A stretch of 64,000 nt of DNA from Saccharopolyspora dendranthemae (GCF_007829955.1 NZ_VIWX01000004.1:558001-622000); one strand, 5' to 3'. Shown: positions 51,984 to 60,215, counted from the first letter of the stretch. Made by a program: numbers and translations. The notes: a model not told the origin generated them from the sequence alone.

Positions 51984-52022
51984 TACGCCAAGAGAACCGG
52001 CAATTTACCAGCCATAATACTT

Positions 52023-52036
52023 CGCAAAAATTTGCA
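52023..52036. promoter_or_regulatory. LacI-type operator upstream of the amylase gene
   Basis: CGCAAAAATTTGCA is identical to the 14-mer at 44137-44150. It lies about 75 bp upstream of the predicted amylase transcription start, so repression could involve looping or a second promoter. Confidence 0.6.
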
Positions 52037-52083
52037 AACCTGTGCGGATCAAGGGCGGCGAGCGATTCGTCTACCGGGATTGC

Positions 52084-53058
52084 TCACAGCGGTAGGACGG
52101 CGGCGACCTCGGCCGCGGCGCTCTCCCCGTAGGTGTCGGTGAAGCGCTTGTGGGCGCGGCCGCGATCGAGGCTCCACTCCTGCGTTCCGGTCACCTCCAG
52201 CACGTACACCGCGATCAGCGAGCCGAGCTGGGCGGCCCGCTCCAGCGACAGCCCGCTCTCGATCGCCGCGAGGAATCCGGCGCGGAAACCGTCACCGACG
52301 CCCGTCGGGTCCGCCCTGGCGACCTCCGGAACCGCAGGCACCTCCAGCCGCTGACCGTCGCGCTCGACGATCTCCGCTCCGTCGGCACCGAGCGTGGTGA
52401 CGCGAACGCCGACCACGCCCCGGACGTCGTCCTCGCTCCAGCCGGTCTTCTGCAGCAGGAGAGCCCACTCGTACCGGTTGGTGAACAGGTAATCGGCACC
52501 CTCGACCATCCGCCGGATCTCCTCGCCGCTGAGCCTGGCGAGCTGCTGCGACGGGTCGCTGGCGAAGCTGTAACCGCGGAGCCTGCACTCGTCGGCGTGC
52601 CGGATCATGGCCTTCGGGTCGTTCGGGCTGATCAGCACCAGGTCGACGTCGTGCGCGGCCACCACCGGAGCCAGTTCGATGTTCCGCGCCTCGGTCATCG
52701 CCCCTGCGTAGAAGGACGCGATCTGGTTGAAGGCCTGGTCGGTGGTGCACACGAAGCGCGCGGTGTGCGCGTGCTCCGAGACGTGCACGCCGCCGCACTC
52801 GACCCCGTTGCGCTCCAGCCAGGACCGGTAGTCGGCGAAGTCCGCGCCCACGGATCCCACCAGCACGGGACGTCTTCCCAGCGCTCCGAGCGCGAAGGCG
52901 ATGTTGGCCGCGGCCCCGCCCCGGCGCACCACCAGGTCATCGACGAGGAAACTCAGGGAAACCTGCTGCAGGTCGTCGGCCACCAGTTGATCGGTGAACC
53001 TGCCGGGGAAGTGCATCAGATGATCGCTGGCGATGCTGCCGGTCACTGCGACGGACAC
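52084..53058 (-). CDS. adoK: Adenosine kinase (PfkB/ribokinase family)
   Basis: 324 residues, the same length as M. tuberculosis AdoK (Rv2202c). VSVAVTGSIASDHLMHFPGRF, VVRRGGAAANIAFALG and DPSQQLARLSGEEIRRMVEG match it closely. The anion-hole motif reads DPTGVGDGFRAGF, with GDGF where the mycobacterial protein has GDAF. It phosphorylates adenosine to AMP in purine salvage. GTG53058 has GGAGG six bases upstream. Confidence 0.93.
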   Translation of the reverse strand: MSVAVTGSIASDHLMHFPGRFTDQLVADDLQQVSLSFLVDDLVVRRGGAAANIAFALGALGRRPVLVGSVGADFADYRSWLERNGVECGGVHVSEHAHTARFVCTTDQAFNQIASFYAGAMTEARNIELAPVVAAHDVDLVLISPNDPKAMIRHADECRLRGYSFASDPSQQLARLSGEEIRRMVEGADYLFTNRYEWALLLQKTGWSEDDVRGVVGVRVTTLGADGAEIVERDGQRLEVPAVPEVARADPTGVGDGFRAGFLAAIESGLSLERAAQLGSLIAVYVLEVTGTQEWSLDRGRAHKRFTDTYGESAAAEVAAVLPL

Positions 53059-53171
53059 AGCGCGCCTCCACTTCACTACGGACGGCGACGGAAGAGCCGA
53101 GCGTAGCGCTCCCGTCGACCCCTGGCCGTGCCCCCACACCGCGATCGACGACGGCGGCAGACAATGGAGGC

Positions 53172-53384
53172 ATGCGCGATGTGGAGATCTCCGACGACAT
53201 GATCCGCCTGGGACAGCTGCTCAAGCTGTCCGGCCTGGTGGAACACGGTGCCGAGGCCAAGGACGTGCTGGAAGAAGGCCTGGTCATGGTCAACGGAGCA
53301 GTGGAGACGCGTCGCGGTCGGCAGCTGGTGGACGGCGACGAGATCGTCCTCGACGACGAAATCGTGCGCGTCATCTGCACCTGA
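53172..53384 (+). CDS. S4-domain RNA-binding protein
   Basis: 70 residues. IRLGQLLKLSGLVEHGAEAKDVLEEGLVMVNGAVETRRGRQLVDGDEI is a complete S4 RNA-binding fold of the YaaA/RlbA type. Such small proteins associate with ribosomal RNA or stalled ribosomes. It is divergent from adoK and ends before a strong hairpin. Confidence 0.9.
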   Translation: MRDVEISDDMIRLGQLLKLSGLVEHGAEAKDVLEEGLVMVNGAVETRRGRQLVDGDEIVLDDEIVRVICT

Positions 53385-53392
53385 GCAACAAC

Positions 53393-53422
53393 GAGGCCGG
53401 CACCCGAGCGGGTGCCGGCCTC
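53393..53422. terminator. Bidirectional terminator
   Basis: GAGGCCGGCACCC (53393-53405) and its exact complement (53410-53422) around GAGC, between convergent genes. Confidence 0.85.
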
Positions 53423-53445
53423 ATGCCAGAACGGGGTGCTCGTTC

Positions 53446-53808
53446 TCAGTGGAACGAGTCACCGCAGGCGCACGAACCGCCTGCGTTGGGGTTGTCGATC
53501 GTGAAGCCCTGCTTCTCGATGGAGTCGACGAAGTCGATGACCGCGCCCTCCAGGTACGGGGCGCTCATCCGGTCGACGACGACACCGAGGCCCTCGAAGT
53601 CGCGGCGCGCGTCACCGTCGAGGCTGCGCTCGTCGAAGAAGAGCTGGTAGCGCAGACCGGCGCAGCCACCGGGCTGGACGGCGATGCGCAGGTGCATGTC
53701 GTCACGACCCTCCTGGTCCAGCAGGGCCTTGGCCTTCTGGGCAGCAGACTCGCTCAGCGTGACACCGTGGGCCGGCGCCTCGGTCTCAGTGGTGTTCGGG
53801 GCGGTCAT
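53446..53808 (-). CDS. A-type Fe-S cluster carrier (HesB/IscA/ErpA family)
   Basis: 120 residues. The three conserved cysteines are in PGGCAGLRYQLFFDE and AGGSCACGDSF. It delivers Fe-S clusters to apoproteins and corresponds to Rv2204c. ATG53808 has GGGAG seven bases upstream. The 210 bp between this gene and the DUF3043 gene hold no feature I can identify besides the two presumed promoters. Confidence 0.94.
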   Translation of the reverse strand: MTAPNTTETEAPAHGVTLSESAAQKAKALLDQEGRDDMHLRIAVQPGGCAGLRYQLFFDERSLDGDARRDFEGLGVVVDRMSAPYLEGAVIDFVDSIEKQGFTIDNPNAGGSCACGDSFH

Positions 53809-54018
53809 GGACACTCCCTCGTGGTCTCGCTCTCCGATTCCGGCGTGACGTTCAACCACGACCGGATCCGGGGTATTCCCGCGGGCGAACCCGGGGACTT
53901 CTTGTCTCCTCCCTACATGGTGGCATAAGCGCGGCCGGATCAGGTGTGACGTAGCAGGCGCAGCGCGAACCGGACGGTCTCCTGCAAGCCCGCTGGGCGC
54001 GTCGAATAACCTGGAGGG

Positions 54019-54657
54019 GTGAGGTTCCTTCGCCGAAGCAGCGCTGAGCAGACCACGAGCACGGACTCCGAGAACGACGCGGAGCGGTCCGCGGAGGAAC
54101 GCGCGCAACATCACACGCCCAAGAAGGGCAAGCCCACCCCCTCGCGTCGCGATGCCGAGGGCAAGCGCCGGGGCCCGGTCCCGCCGCCTCCGATGACCCA
54201 GCGCGAGGCCGTCAAGCGGGCCAAGGGCAACAAGGAAGAGCGCCGCAAGGCCGTCACCGAGCGCCGTGAGCGCATGATGCAGGGCGACGACCGCTACCTG
54301 ATGCCCCGCGACAAGGGGCCGGTGCGCGCCCACGTCCGCGACCTGGTCGACACCCGCAGGCACCTGATGGGCCTGTTCATGCCGCTGGTGCTGGTCGTCT
54401 TCGCCGCGACGCTGGCGCAGAACATGCTCATCCAGCAGTACGCCACGCTGTTCTGCCTGGCCCTGCTGATCATGATGGTCGTCGAGGGTTCGCTGCTCGG
54501 CCGCTACGTCAACAAGCGGGTCCGGGCCAAGTTCCCGGATCACAAGGACCGGCCGTTCTCGCTGGGCTGGTACGCGTTCACCCGAGCCATGCAGATCCGC
54601 AAGCTCCGGGTGCCGCGTCCCCGCTACACCCCCAAGGACATCGCCAAGGTCGGCTGA
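54019..54657 (+). CDS. DUF3043 membrane protein (Rv2206 type)
   Basis: 212 residues. A ~100-residue charged, basic cytosolic N-terminus (KKGKPTPSRRDAEGKRRGPVPPPP, RREAVKRAKG region) is followed by two membrane helices (LFMPLVLVVFAATLAQNMLI and YATLFCLALLIMMVVEGSLLG) and a basic tail. DUF3043 is conserved throughout actinobacteria; its function is unknown. GTG54019 overlaps GGAGG, and TAACCT lies just upstream, so a leaderless start is possible. Confidence 0.85.
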   Translation: MRFLRRSSAEQTTSTDSENDAERSAEERAQHHTPKKGKPTPSRRDAEGKRRGPVPPPPMTQREAVKRAKGNKEERRKAVTERRERMMQGDDRYLMPRDKGPVRAHVRDLVDTRRHLMGLFMPLVLVVFAATLAQNMLIQQYATLFCLALLIMMVVEGSLLGRYVNKRVRAKFPDHKDRPFSLGWYAFTRAMQIRKLRVPRPRYTPKDIAKVG

Positions 54658-54671
54658 CCCCCGCATTCGAC

Positions 54672-54709
54672 ATCCGCCCCGCTCACCCACGTGAGCGGGG
54701 CGGATTTTT
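54672..54709 (+). terminator. Intrinsic terminator after the DUF3043 gene
   Basis: ATCCGCCCCGCTCAC (54672-54686) and its exact complement (54691-54705) around CCAC, followed by TTTTC. Confidence 0.88.
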
Positions 54710-54710
54710 C

Positions 54711-54725
54711 GTCTCAAGATGAGAC
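54711..54725. promoter_or_regulatory. Palindrome upstream of the glycerol dehydrogenase gene
   Basis: GTCTCA and TGAGAC flank AGA, about 80 bp before the gldA ATG. It may be a binding site for a regulator of that gene; the protein is unknown. Confidence 0.35.
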
Positions 54726-54803
54726 ACGCTCACCCGGCACCACCGGATCGGTGTTCCTAGGCTCACCCGACCAGCCACCTCATCCACCCCGAGGAGCGTC
54801 ACC

Positions 54804-55949
54804 ATGGCCCAGTCGATCCGAACGATGATCAGCCCCGGCCGCTACGCCCAGGGCAAGGGCGCGATCCACCAGCTCGGCCGGCACCTCGCACCACTCGGTT
54901 CGACACCGCTCCTGGTCGCCGACGACGTGGTGTGGGGGTTCGTCGGTCACGACGTCGAGGCCTCGCTGGCCGAAGCCGGGTTGCCGGTCGACCGCAGGGC
55001 CTTCGGCGGGGTCCCGAGCTCGAAGGAGGTGGACCGCCTCGTCGGCGAGATCACCTCGTCCGGCGCCGACGTCGTGGTCGCCATCGGCGGCGGCAGCACC
55101 ATCGACGCCGTGAAGGCGGCCGGGCACCTCGCCGGGGTCAGGTGGGCCAACGCCCCCACGGTGGCTTCGACCGATGCGCCCTGCAGCGCGCTGTCGGTGA
55201 TCTACACCGAGGACGGCGAGTTCGAGGCCTACCGCTTCTTCCCGCGCAATCCCGACCTCGTCCTGGTCGACTCGCAGCTGGTCGCCAACGCGCCCGCGGA
55301 GTTCCTGATCGCCGGGGTCGGCGACGCGCTCGCCACCTGGCTGGAGGCCCGCGCCACGTCCCGGTCGAACTCCCCGACGATGGCCGGCGGCCTGCCCACC
55401 CTCGCCGGGACCGCGCTGGCGCAGCTCAGCTGGGACGTCCTCTGGGAGAACGCGCTGCCCGCCATCGACGCCGTGCGCGACAGCCAGGTGACACCGGCGG
55501 TGGAGAAGGTCATCGAGGCGAACACGCTGCTGTCCGGGCTGGGCTTCGAGTCCGGCGGGCTCGCGGCGGCGCACGCGATCCACAACGGCCTGACGTCGGT
55601 CGCCGCCACGCACGGCCTCGCGCACGGGCAGAAGGTCAACCTCGGCTCGGTCGCCCAACTCGTCCTGGAGGGCGCCAACCCGGCCGACCTGCGCGAATTC
55701 ATCGAGTTCACCACGATCGTCGGCCTGCCCACCACCCTCACCGAGGTCGGCATCCGCCCCGACGACGCGGACTCGGTGCGCGCCGTCGCCACCGCCGCAG
55801 CCGTCGAAGGCGAGACGATCCACTCGATGCCCTTCGAGGTCACCGCCGACGACGTCGCAGCGGCCCTCACCTCGATCGACCGCCACGCCACCCGCATCCG
55901 CGAGAACGCCAACCTCCCCGCACCCGCGCCCTACACCGCGAAGCACTAG
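54804..55949 (+). CDS. gldA: Glycerol dehydrogenase (iron/zinc-containing alcohol dehydrogenase family)
   Basis: 381 residues. NAD-binding GGGSTIDAVKAAG, PTVASTDAPCSALSVIYT, the metal ligand Asp in GVGDALATWLEARA and the His ligands in GLAAAHAIHNGL and HGLAHGQKVNLG are all seen. It oxidises glycerol to dihydroxyacetone with NAD+. GAGGAG precedes ATG54804. No dihydroxyacetone kinase gene is adjacent. Confidence 0.92.
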   Translation: MAQSIRTMISPGRYAQGKGAIHQLGRHLAPLGSTPLLVADDVVWGFVGHDVEASLAEAGLPVDRRAFGGVPSSKEVDRLVGEITSSGADVVVAIGGGSTIDAVKAAGHLAGVRWANAPTVASTDAPCSALSVIYTEDGEFEAYRFFPRNPDLVLVDSQLVANAPAEFLIAGVGDALATWLEARATSRSNSPTMAGGLPTLAGTALAQLSWDVLWENALPAIDAVRDSQVTPAVEKVIEANTLLSGLGFESGGLAAAHAIHNGLTSVAATHGLAHGQKVNLGSVAQLVLEGANPADLREFIEFTTIVGLPTTLTEVGIRPDDADSVRAVATAAAVEGETIHSMPFEVTADDVAAALTSIDRHATRIRENANLPAPAPYTAKH

Positions 55950-55970
55950 CGGCTCAGGCTCGTGACCGAG

Positions 55971-56038
55971 GGCGGCTTTGGTCCGAACCGTCCATGATCG
56001 ATGTCCGATATGCCCGGTCAATTCGGACCAAAACCGCC
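55971..56038. repeat. Family B intergenic palindrome, copy 2
   Basis: GGCGGCTTTGGTCCGAA (55971-55987) pairs with TTCGGACCAAAACCGCC (56022-56038) with one mismatch. The loop CATGATCGATGTCCGATATG is also found, reverse-complemented, in the loop of copy 3. It lies between gldA and cobU and may terminate gldA transcription. Confidence 0.82.
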
Positions 56039-56123
56039 ACCACTGAACACCGCCACCACTGGCCCGCTCAGCACGAACCCGTCGCCGGGTACGGTCTCGG
56101 CGGTCGTTGAGCGGGGAGGTTTC

Positions 56124-56663
56124 GTGCGGACGTTGGTGTTGGGCGGGGCTCGGTCCGGGAAGTCGGCGCACGCCGAGGGGTTGGTGCCCGAAGACGCTGC
56201 CGTGACCTACGTGGCCACCGCGCGGCGGGATCCTTCGGACGGCGAGTGGAACGAGCGGATCGCCAAGCACGTCGCTCGGCGGCCCGAAGGGTGGCGGACC
56301 GTCGAGGCGCCCGGACCCGAGTCGTTGCGGCGAGCTCTCGCCGACGCCGCCGACGGTGATCACGTGCTCGTGGATGATCTGGCCACCTGGCTCACCGGCG
56401 TCCTCGACGACGCGGGGGCGTGGGACCGCGACCCGGCGGCGCTGGAGGTCGTCGCCGGGCACTGCGACGCGCTGATCGCCAGCGTCGCGGACGCCGCAGG
56501 ACGAGTTGTGCTGGTCTCGGCCGAGGTCGGCCTCGGCGTCGTGCCCGGGACCCGGTCTGGAAGGCTGTTCCGGGACGAGCTCGGCTCGCTCAACGCCAGG
56601 CTGGCGGCGGTGTGCGACGAGGTGCTGCTGCTGATCGCCGGATGCCCGCTGCGGATCCGGTGA
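56124..56663 (+). CDS. cobU: Adenosylcobinamide kinase / adenosylcobinamide-phosphate guanylyltransferase
   Basis: 179 residues. The P-loop LVLGGARSGKSAHAE, the ATARRDPSDGEWNERIAKHVARRP block holding the guanylylated His, and LVDDLATWLTGVL identify CobU/CobP. It activates the cobinamide side chain in late cobalamin assembly. GTG56124 has GGGGAGG close upstream. First gene of cobU-cobT-cobS. No cobalamin riboswitch was seen upstream. Confidence 0.94.
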   Translation: MRTLVLGGARSGKSAHAEGLVPEDAAVTYVATARRDPSDGEWNERIAKHVARRPEGWRTVEAPGPESLRRALADAADGDHVLVDDLATWLTGVLDDAGAWDRDPAALEVVAGHCDALIASVADAAGRVVLVSAEVGLGVVPGTRSGRLFRDELGSLNARLAAVCDEVLLLIAGCPLRIR

Positions 56664-56712
56664 CCGCTCGGAAACCTGCCGAGCTGCGGTTTTTCAACAC
56701 GGAGGTTTTCGC

Positions 56713-57786
56713 TTGTCCACCGAACAGAACGACCCCGGCGCGATCGAGTTCCCGCCTGTCCCCGCACCTGACGAGCAGGCCTCGCGGGAAGCCGTCGCGC
56801 GGCAGGCGCAGCTGACCAAGCCGGCCGGTTCGCTGGGACGGCTGGAGGAGCTCGGCGTCTGGTTCGCCGGGCGGCAAGGCGTCTGCCCCCCGCGCCCGCC
56901 CGCACGTGCCCGCGTGGTCGTCTTCGCAGGTGACCACGGCATCGCCCAGCACGGCGTGTCCGCCTACCCGCCTGAGGTCACCGGCCAGATGGTGAGCAAC
57001 TTCCTCTCCGGCGGCGCTGCGGTCAACGTGCTCGCCGCGCACTCCGGGGCGACCGTGCGAGTGGTCGACATGTCGGTCAACGTCGACACCCCGCCGGTGG
57101 TCAGCGCGCACAAGGTGCGGCGCGGCTCCGGGGTCATCGATCGCGAGGACGCCCTCACCGACGAGGAGGTGCGGGCCGCCGTCCAGGCCGGGCGCACCAT
57201 CGCCGACGAAGAGGCCGACTCCGGGGCCGACCTGCTCATCGCAGGTGACATGGGTATCGGCAACACCACTCCGGCCGCGGTGCTGATCTCGCTGCTGACC
57301 GGGACTGAACCGGTCGCCGTGGTCGGGCGCGGCACCGGAGTCGACGACACCGCCTGGATGCGCAAGACCGCCGCGATCCGCGATGCGCTGCGCCGGGCCC
57401 GCAAGGTCCACAACGATCCCCTCGCGCTGCTGCGCACGTCCACCGGTGCGGACATCGCCGCGCTGGCCGGGTTCCTCGCCCAGGCCGCCGTGCGCAAGAC
57501 CCCGGTGCTGCTGGACGGCGTCGTCGTCGGAGCTGCCGCGCTCGTCGCCGAAGAGCTCGCGCCCGGAGCGCGGCAGTGGTGGCTGGCCGGGCACCGCTCC
57601 GCCGAACCCGGTGGACCGCTGGTGCTGCAGCACCTCGACCTGGAGCCGGTGCTGGACATGCAGCTGCGGCTCGGTGAGGGCTCCGGCGCGCTCACGGCGC
57701 TGCCGGTGCTGACGGCGGCGGTGAAGGTGCTGGCCGAGATGGCGACCTTCGACGAGGCCGGCGTCGCCGCCGAGGCCGGGGCGTGA
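56713..57786 (+). CDS. cobT: Nicotinate-nucleotide-dimethylbenzimidazole phosphoribosyltransferase
   Basis: 357 residues. QLTKPAGSLGRLEELGVW at the N-terminus, VVFAGDHGIAQHGVSAYPPEVT, the GDMGIGNTTPAAVL motif and GRGTGVDD are diagnostic. It makes alpha-ribazole phosphate, the lower ligand of cobalamin. TTG56713 has GGAGG upstream. The stop overlaps cobS by four bases. Confidence 0.95.
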   Translation: MSTEQNDPGAIEFPPVPAPDEQASREAVARQAQLTKPAGSLGRLEELGVWFAGRQGVCPPRPPARARVVVFAGDHGIAQHGVSAYPPEVTGQMVSNFLSGGAAVNVLAAHSGATVRVVDMSVNVDTPPVVSAHKVRRGSGVIDREDALTDEEVRAAVQAGRTIADEEADSGADLLIAGDMGIGNTTPAAVLISLLTGTEPVAVVGRGTGVDDTAWMRKTAAIRDALRRARKVHNDPLALLRTSTGADIAALAGFLAQAAVRKTPVLLDGVVVGAAALVAEELAPGARQWWLAGHRSAEPGGPLVLQHLDLEPVLDMQLRLGEGSGALTALPVLTAAVKVLAEMATFDEAGVAAEAGA

Positions 57787-58523
57787 TCGACGGCCTGCGG
57801 CTGGCGGTTTCCTGGCTGACGGTGTTCCCGCTGCCCGCGCGGCAGGTCGACGATCGCGCGTGCAGGCAGGCGATCTCGTTCGCTCCGCTGGTCGGCGCGC
57901 TGGTCGGCGGGCTCGGAGCGCTGCTGCTGTGGGGCTTGAGCGCGCTCAGCGCTCCCCCGCTGCTGGCCGGGCTGCTGGTGGTCGCGCTGCTGGCGCTGGT
58001 CACCAGGGGCATGCACGTGGACGGGCTCGCCGACACCGTGGACGGGCTCGGTTGCTACGGGCCTCCGGAACGCGCGCTGCAGGTGATGCGCGATGGCGGC
58101 GCCGGACCGTTCGCCGTGGTCGCGCTGATCCTGGCGATCGGCGTGCAGGCGGTGTGCATCGGCGAGCTGGGGCAGACGCCGTGGGCGCTCGTGCTCGCCT
58201 GCGTCACCGGCCGCGCCGCGTTCGTGCTGTGCTGCCGGACCGGCCTGCCGTCGGCTCGACCGGAAGGCATGGGCGCGCTGGTCGCGGGAAGCCAGCCGCT
58301 GTGGCTGGTGATCGGCTGGTGGCTCGCGGCAGCAGCGGGCGCGGCGGTGATCTCCCCTGCCGCGGCCGGCGGCGTCCTGGTCGCCGCGGCTGCGCTGCTG
58401 CTGTTCACCCACCACGTCCGCGGTCGCTTCGGCGGCATCACCGGAGACGTCCTCGGCGCCGCCTCAGAGCTCGCGACGACCATCGTCCTGGTAGGCGCCA
58501 CCCTCGGCAGTTCCCAGTTTTAG
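57783..58523 (+). CDS. cobS: Adenosylcobinamide-GDP ribazoletransferase (cobalamin synthase)
   Basis: 246 residues with six to seven membrane helices. The CobS motif THGMHVDGLADTVDGLG is represented by TRGMHVDGLADTVDGLGCYG. It joins GDP-cobinamide and alpha-ribazole at the membrane. GTG57783 overlaps the cobT stop. The last codons (SSQF, TAG) form one arm of the family B palindrome. Confidence 0.95.
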   Translation: MIDGLRLAVSWLTVFPLPARQVDDRACRQAISFAPLVGALVGGLGALLLWGLSALSAPPLLAGLLVVALLALVTRGMHVDGLADTVDGLGCYGPPERALQVMRDGGAGPFAVVALILAIGVQAVCIGELGQTPWALVLACVTGRAAFVLCCRTGLPSARPEGMGALVAGSQPLWLVIGWWLAAAAGAAVISPAAAGGVLVAAAALLLFTHHVRGRFGGITGDVLGAASELATTIVLVGATLGSSQF

Positions 58524-58580
58524 TCCTAACTGAGCCGACATTTCGGACATGATCATGGCTCGGTTTGGACTAAAACTGGG
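58513..58580. repeat. Family B intergenic palindrome, copy 3
   Basis: 58513-58536 and 58557-58580 are 24-nt inverted arms with two mismatches (core CCCAGTTTTAGTCC / GGACTAAAACTGGG). The left arm includes the cobS stop codon. Its minus-strand loop ATGATCATGTCCGAAATG matches the loop of copy 2. Confidence 0.85.
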
Positions 58581-58605
58581 ACTCGGTGCGGCGGAGGCCG
58601 TTGCT

Positions 58606-58766
58606 TCAGGTGTGGGACTCAGCTGGCACCGCCGCGGGTTCTCACTCGTCGTCTGGCGAGTACGCCGCGACGCCGATGTCCACCCTGGGGTAAGCGGAAG
58701 ACATCAGGAGTGGCGCACGGAGTCCAGACGGCGTGTGAGGTTCCGCTACCCGCACCGCCAAGCAAA
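58606..58766 (+). repeat. Dispersed structured intergenic repeat, family A, copy 2
   Basis: It shares long blocks with copy 1, including CGTCGTCTGGCGAGTACGCC and GTTCCGCTACCCGCACCGCC. Stem arms are 58641-58656 and 58724-58739 (15 of 16 pairs). The loop insert differs: GATGTC/GACATC replaces TGTAT/ATACA. It fills most of the 261 bp between cobS and the AraC gene. Confidence 0.85.
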
Positions 58767-58784
58767 GTGATTCTGCAAGGACCC

Positions 58785-59711
58785 CTAAAACTGGGAATTG
58801 CCTCGGTGGGCGCTCGGGGTGGTGCCTCGGATGCGCTTGAAGGCGGCGCTGAAGGTGAAGGGGTCCGCGTAGCCGACCGCGCGAGCGATCTCGGCGATCG
58901 TGCGCGAGTCGCGGCTGGACAGCAGGTCGGCCGCGAGGGTCATGCGCCAGCGCGCGAGGTAGGTCAGCGGCGGTTCGCCGACCAGCTCGGAGAAGCGCTT
59001 GGCCAGCGTGGAGCGCGACACCCCGACGCGTTCGGCCAGCTCCGCGACCGTCCACGGCTCCGCCGGCTCCGCGTGCACCAGGCGCAGCGCCTCCCCTGCG
59101 ACGGGATCCCGCTGGGCCGCCCACCACGCGGGAGGTTCACCTCCCGGGCGGTCGAACCACTCGCGCAACGTGCACACGAGCATCCAGTCCAGCAACCGGT
59201 CGAGCACCAGTTGCTGACCCGGAGAATCCACCGCGACCTCGGCGGCGAGGTGGTCGAGCACCGGATCGCCGGTGCCGCCCGCCTCGACTCGCAGCACCAC
59301 GGGCAGGGCCTCCAGCAACCGGCGGCTGATCTCGCCGCGCAGCGGGTAGGCGCCGACGATCAACGTCGCCCCCGGCCCCTCCCCCGGGTCGTGCCAGCCG
59401 AGCCGGTGCCGCGTCCCGCCCTGCTCGGGAGTCGCGCAGAACTCACCGCATTCCACCGGTTCCGCCGATGTGCCGAGCTCGTCGACGAACGTGAACGCCG
59501 CCGGTCCGCGCACCACGACCGTGTCCCGATCACGCAGCTGCTCCGGCTCACCGCGCTCGGGGACGATCCAGCCGTGCCCGTCGAGGACTGTGCACAAGGT
59601 CAGCGGAGCCCCATCGACGAAGCGCAGCGACCACGGCGCGGTCAACGTCGAACTGCCGAACAGCGAGCCCTGGGCCCGCAACCCCCGGAAGAGGTCACCG
59701 AACGCGTCCAC
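58785..59711 (-). CDS. AraC-family regulator with cupin N-domain
   Basis: 308 residues. The N-terminal cupin_6-like domain (WSLRFVDGAPLTLCTVLDGHGWIV) precedes a double helix-turn-helix (WTVAELAERVGVSRSTLAKRFSELVGEPPLTYLARWRM and RTIAEIARAVGYADPFTFSAAFKRI). It faces a PPOX-fold gene divergently, which is the likely target. The last codons SQF-TAG repeat the arm of palindrome copy 3. GTG59711. Confidence 0.92.
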   Translation of the reverse strand: MDAFGDLFRGLRAQGSLFGSSTLTAPWSLRFVDGAPLTLCTVLDGHGWIVPERGEPEQLRDRDTVVVRGPAAFTFVDELGTSAEPVECGEFCATPEQGGTRHRLGWHDPGEGPGATLIVGAYPLRGEISRRLLEALPVVLRVEAGGTGDPVLDHLAAEVAVDSPGQQLVLDRLLDWMLVCTLREWFDRPGGEPPAWWAAQRDPVAGEALRLVHAEPAEPWTVAELAERVGVSRSTLAKRFSELVGEPPLTYLARWRMTLAADLLSSRDSRTIAEIARAVGYADPFTFSAAFKRIRGTTPSAHRGNSQF

Positions 59712-59793
59712 ACCGCCGACGCTAGACGATGACGCAGGTGATCCGGCTCCTCACCTATGTATTCGTCCGCGCCGGCGGCGTTGAATCACTGCC

Positions 59794-60210
59794 ATGAGCA
59801 CGCTGACCGCCCACGACATCGAGTTCCTCCAGCGCCCGCTGCACGGCTTCCTGTCGGTGGCCGCGACACCGTTGCCACCGCAGCCGCGGCCGGTGTGGTT
59901 CGAGGCCACCGCCGCGGGGACGATCGAGCTGTTCACCGACCCGGACTCGCCCAAGGTCGGCCGCCTGGAACGCGATCCGCGCGCCTCGCTGGTCGTGGCG
60001 GCGCCCGCGACCGAGCGCGAGCGCTGGTTGTCGATCTCCGGCCGCACCACCGTGGAACCCGGTGGAGCGCCGGAGCTGGTCGAACGCCTGGCCGCCCGCT
60101 ACTGGGACCTCGACGACCCGGCCCGCGCCCGCGCCCTCGACGAACTCCGCGCCGGGACCTGGCTCCGCATCGTCCTCCACCCGGAACGGGTCAGCCGCCT
60201 CGACTTCTGA
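59794..60210 (+). CDS. Pyridoxamine 5'-phosphate oxidase-like FMN/F420-binding protein
   Basis: 138 residues with the split-barrel pattern HGFLSVAATPLPPQPRPVWFEATAAG, SPKVGRLERDPRASLVVAAP and LSISGRTTVEPGG. It is divergent from the AraC regulator with 82 bp between, suggesting regulation by it. Substrate unknown. ATG59794. Confidence 0.82.
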   Translation: MSTLTAHDIEFLQRPLHGFLSVAATPLPPQPRPVWFEATAAGTIELFTDPDSPKVGRLERDPRASLVVAAPATERERWLSISGRTTVEPGGAPELVERLAARYWDLDDPARARALDELRAGTWLRIVLHPERVSRLDF

Positions 60211-60215
60211 GACGA

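Noticed and set aside
55950..56123. Cobalamin riboswitch ahead of cobU
   Set aside because: The gap is largely filled by the family B palindrome; no B12-box-like sequence is visible.
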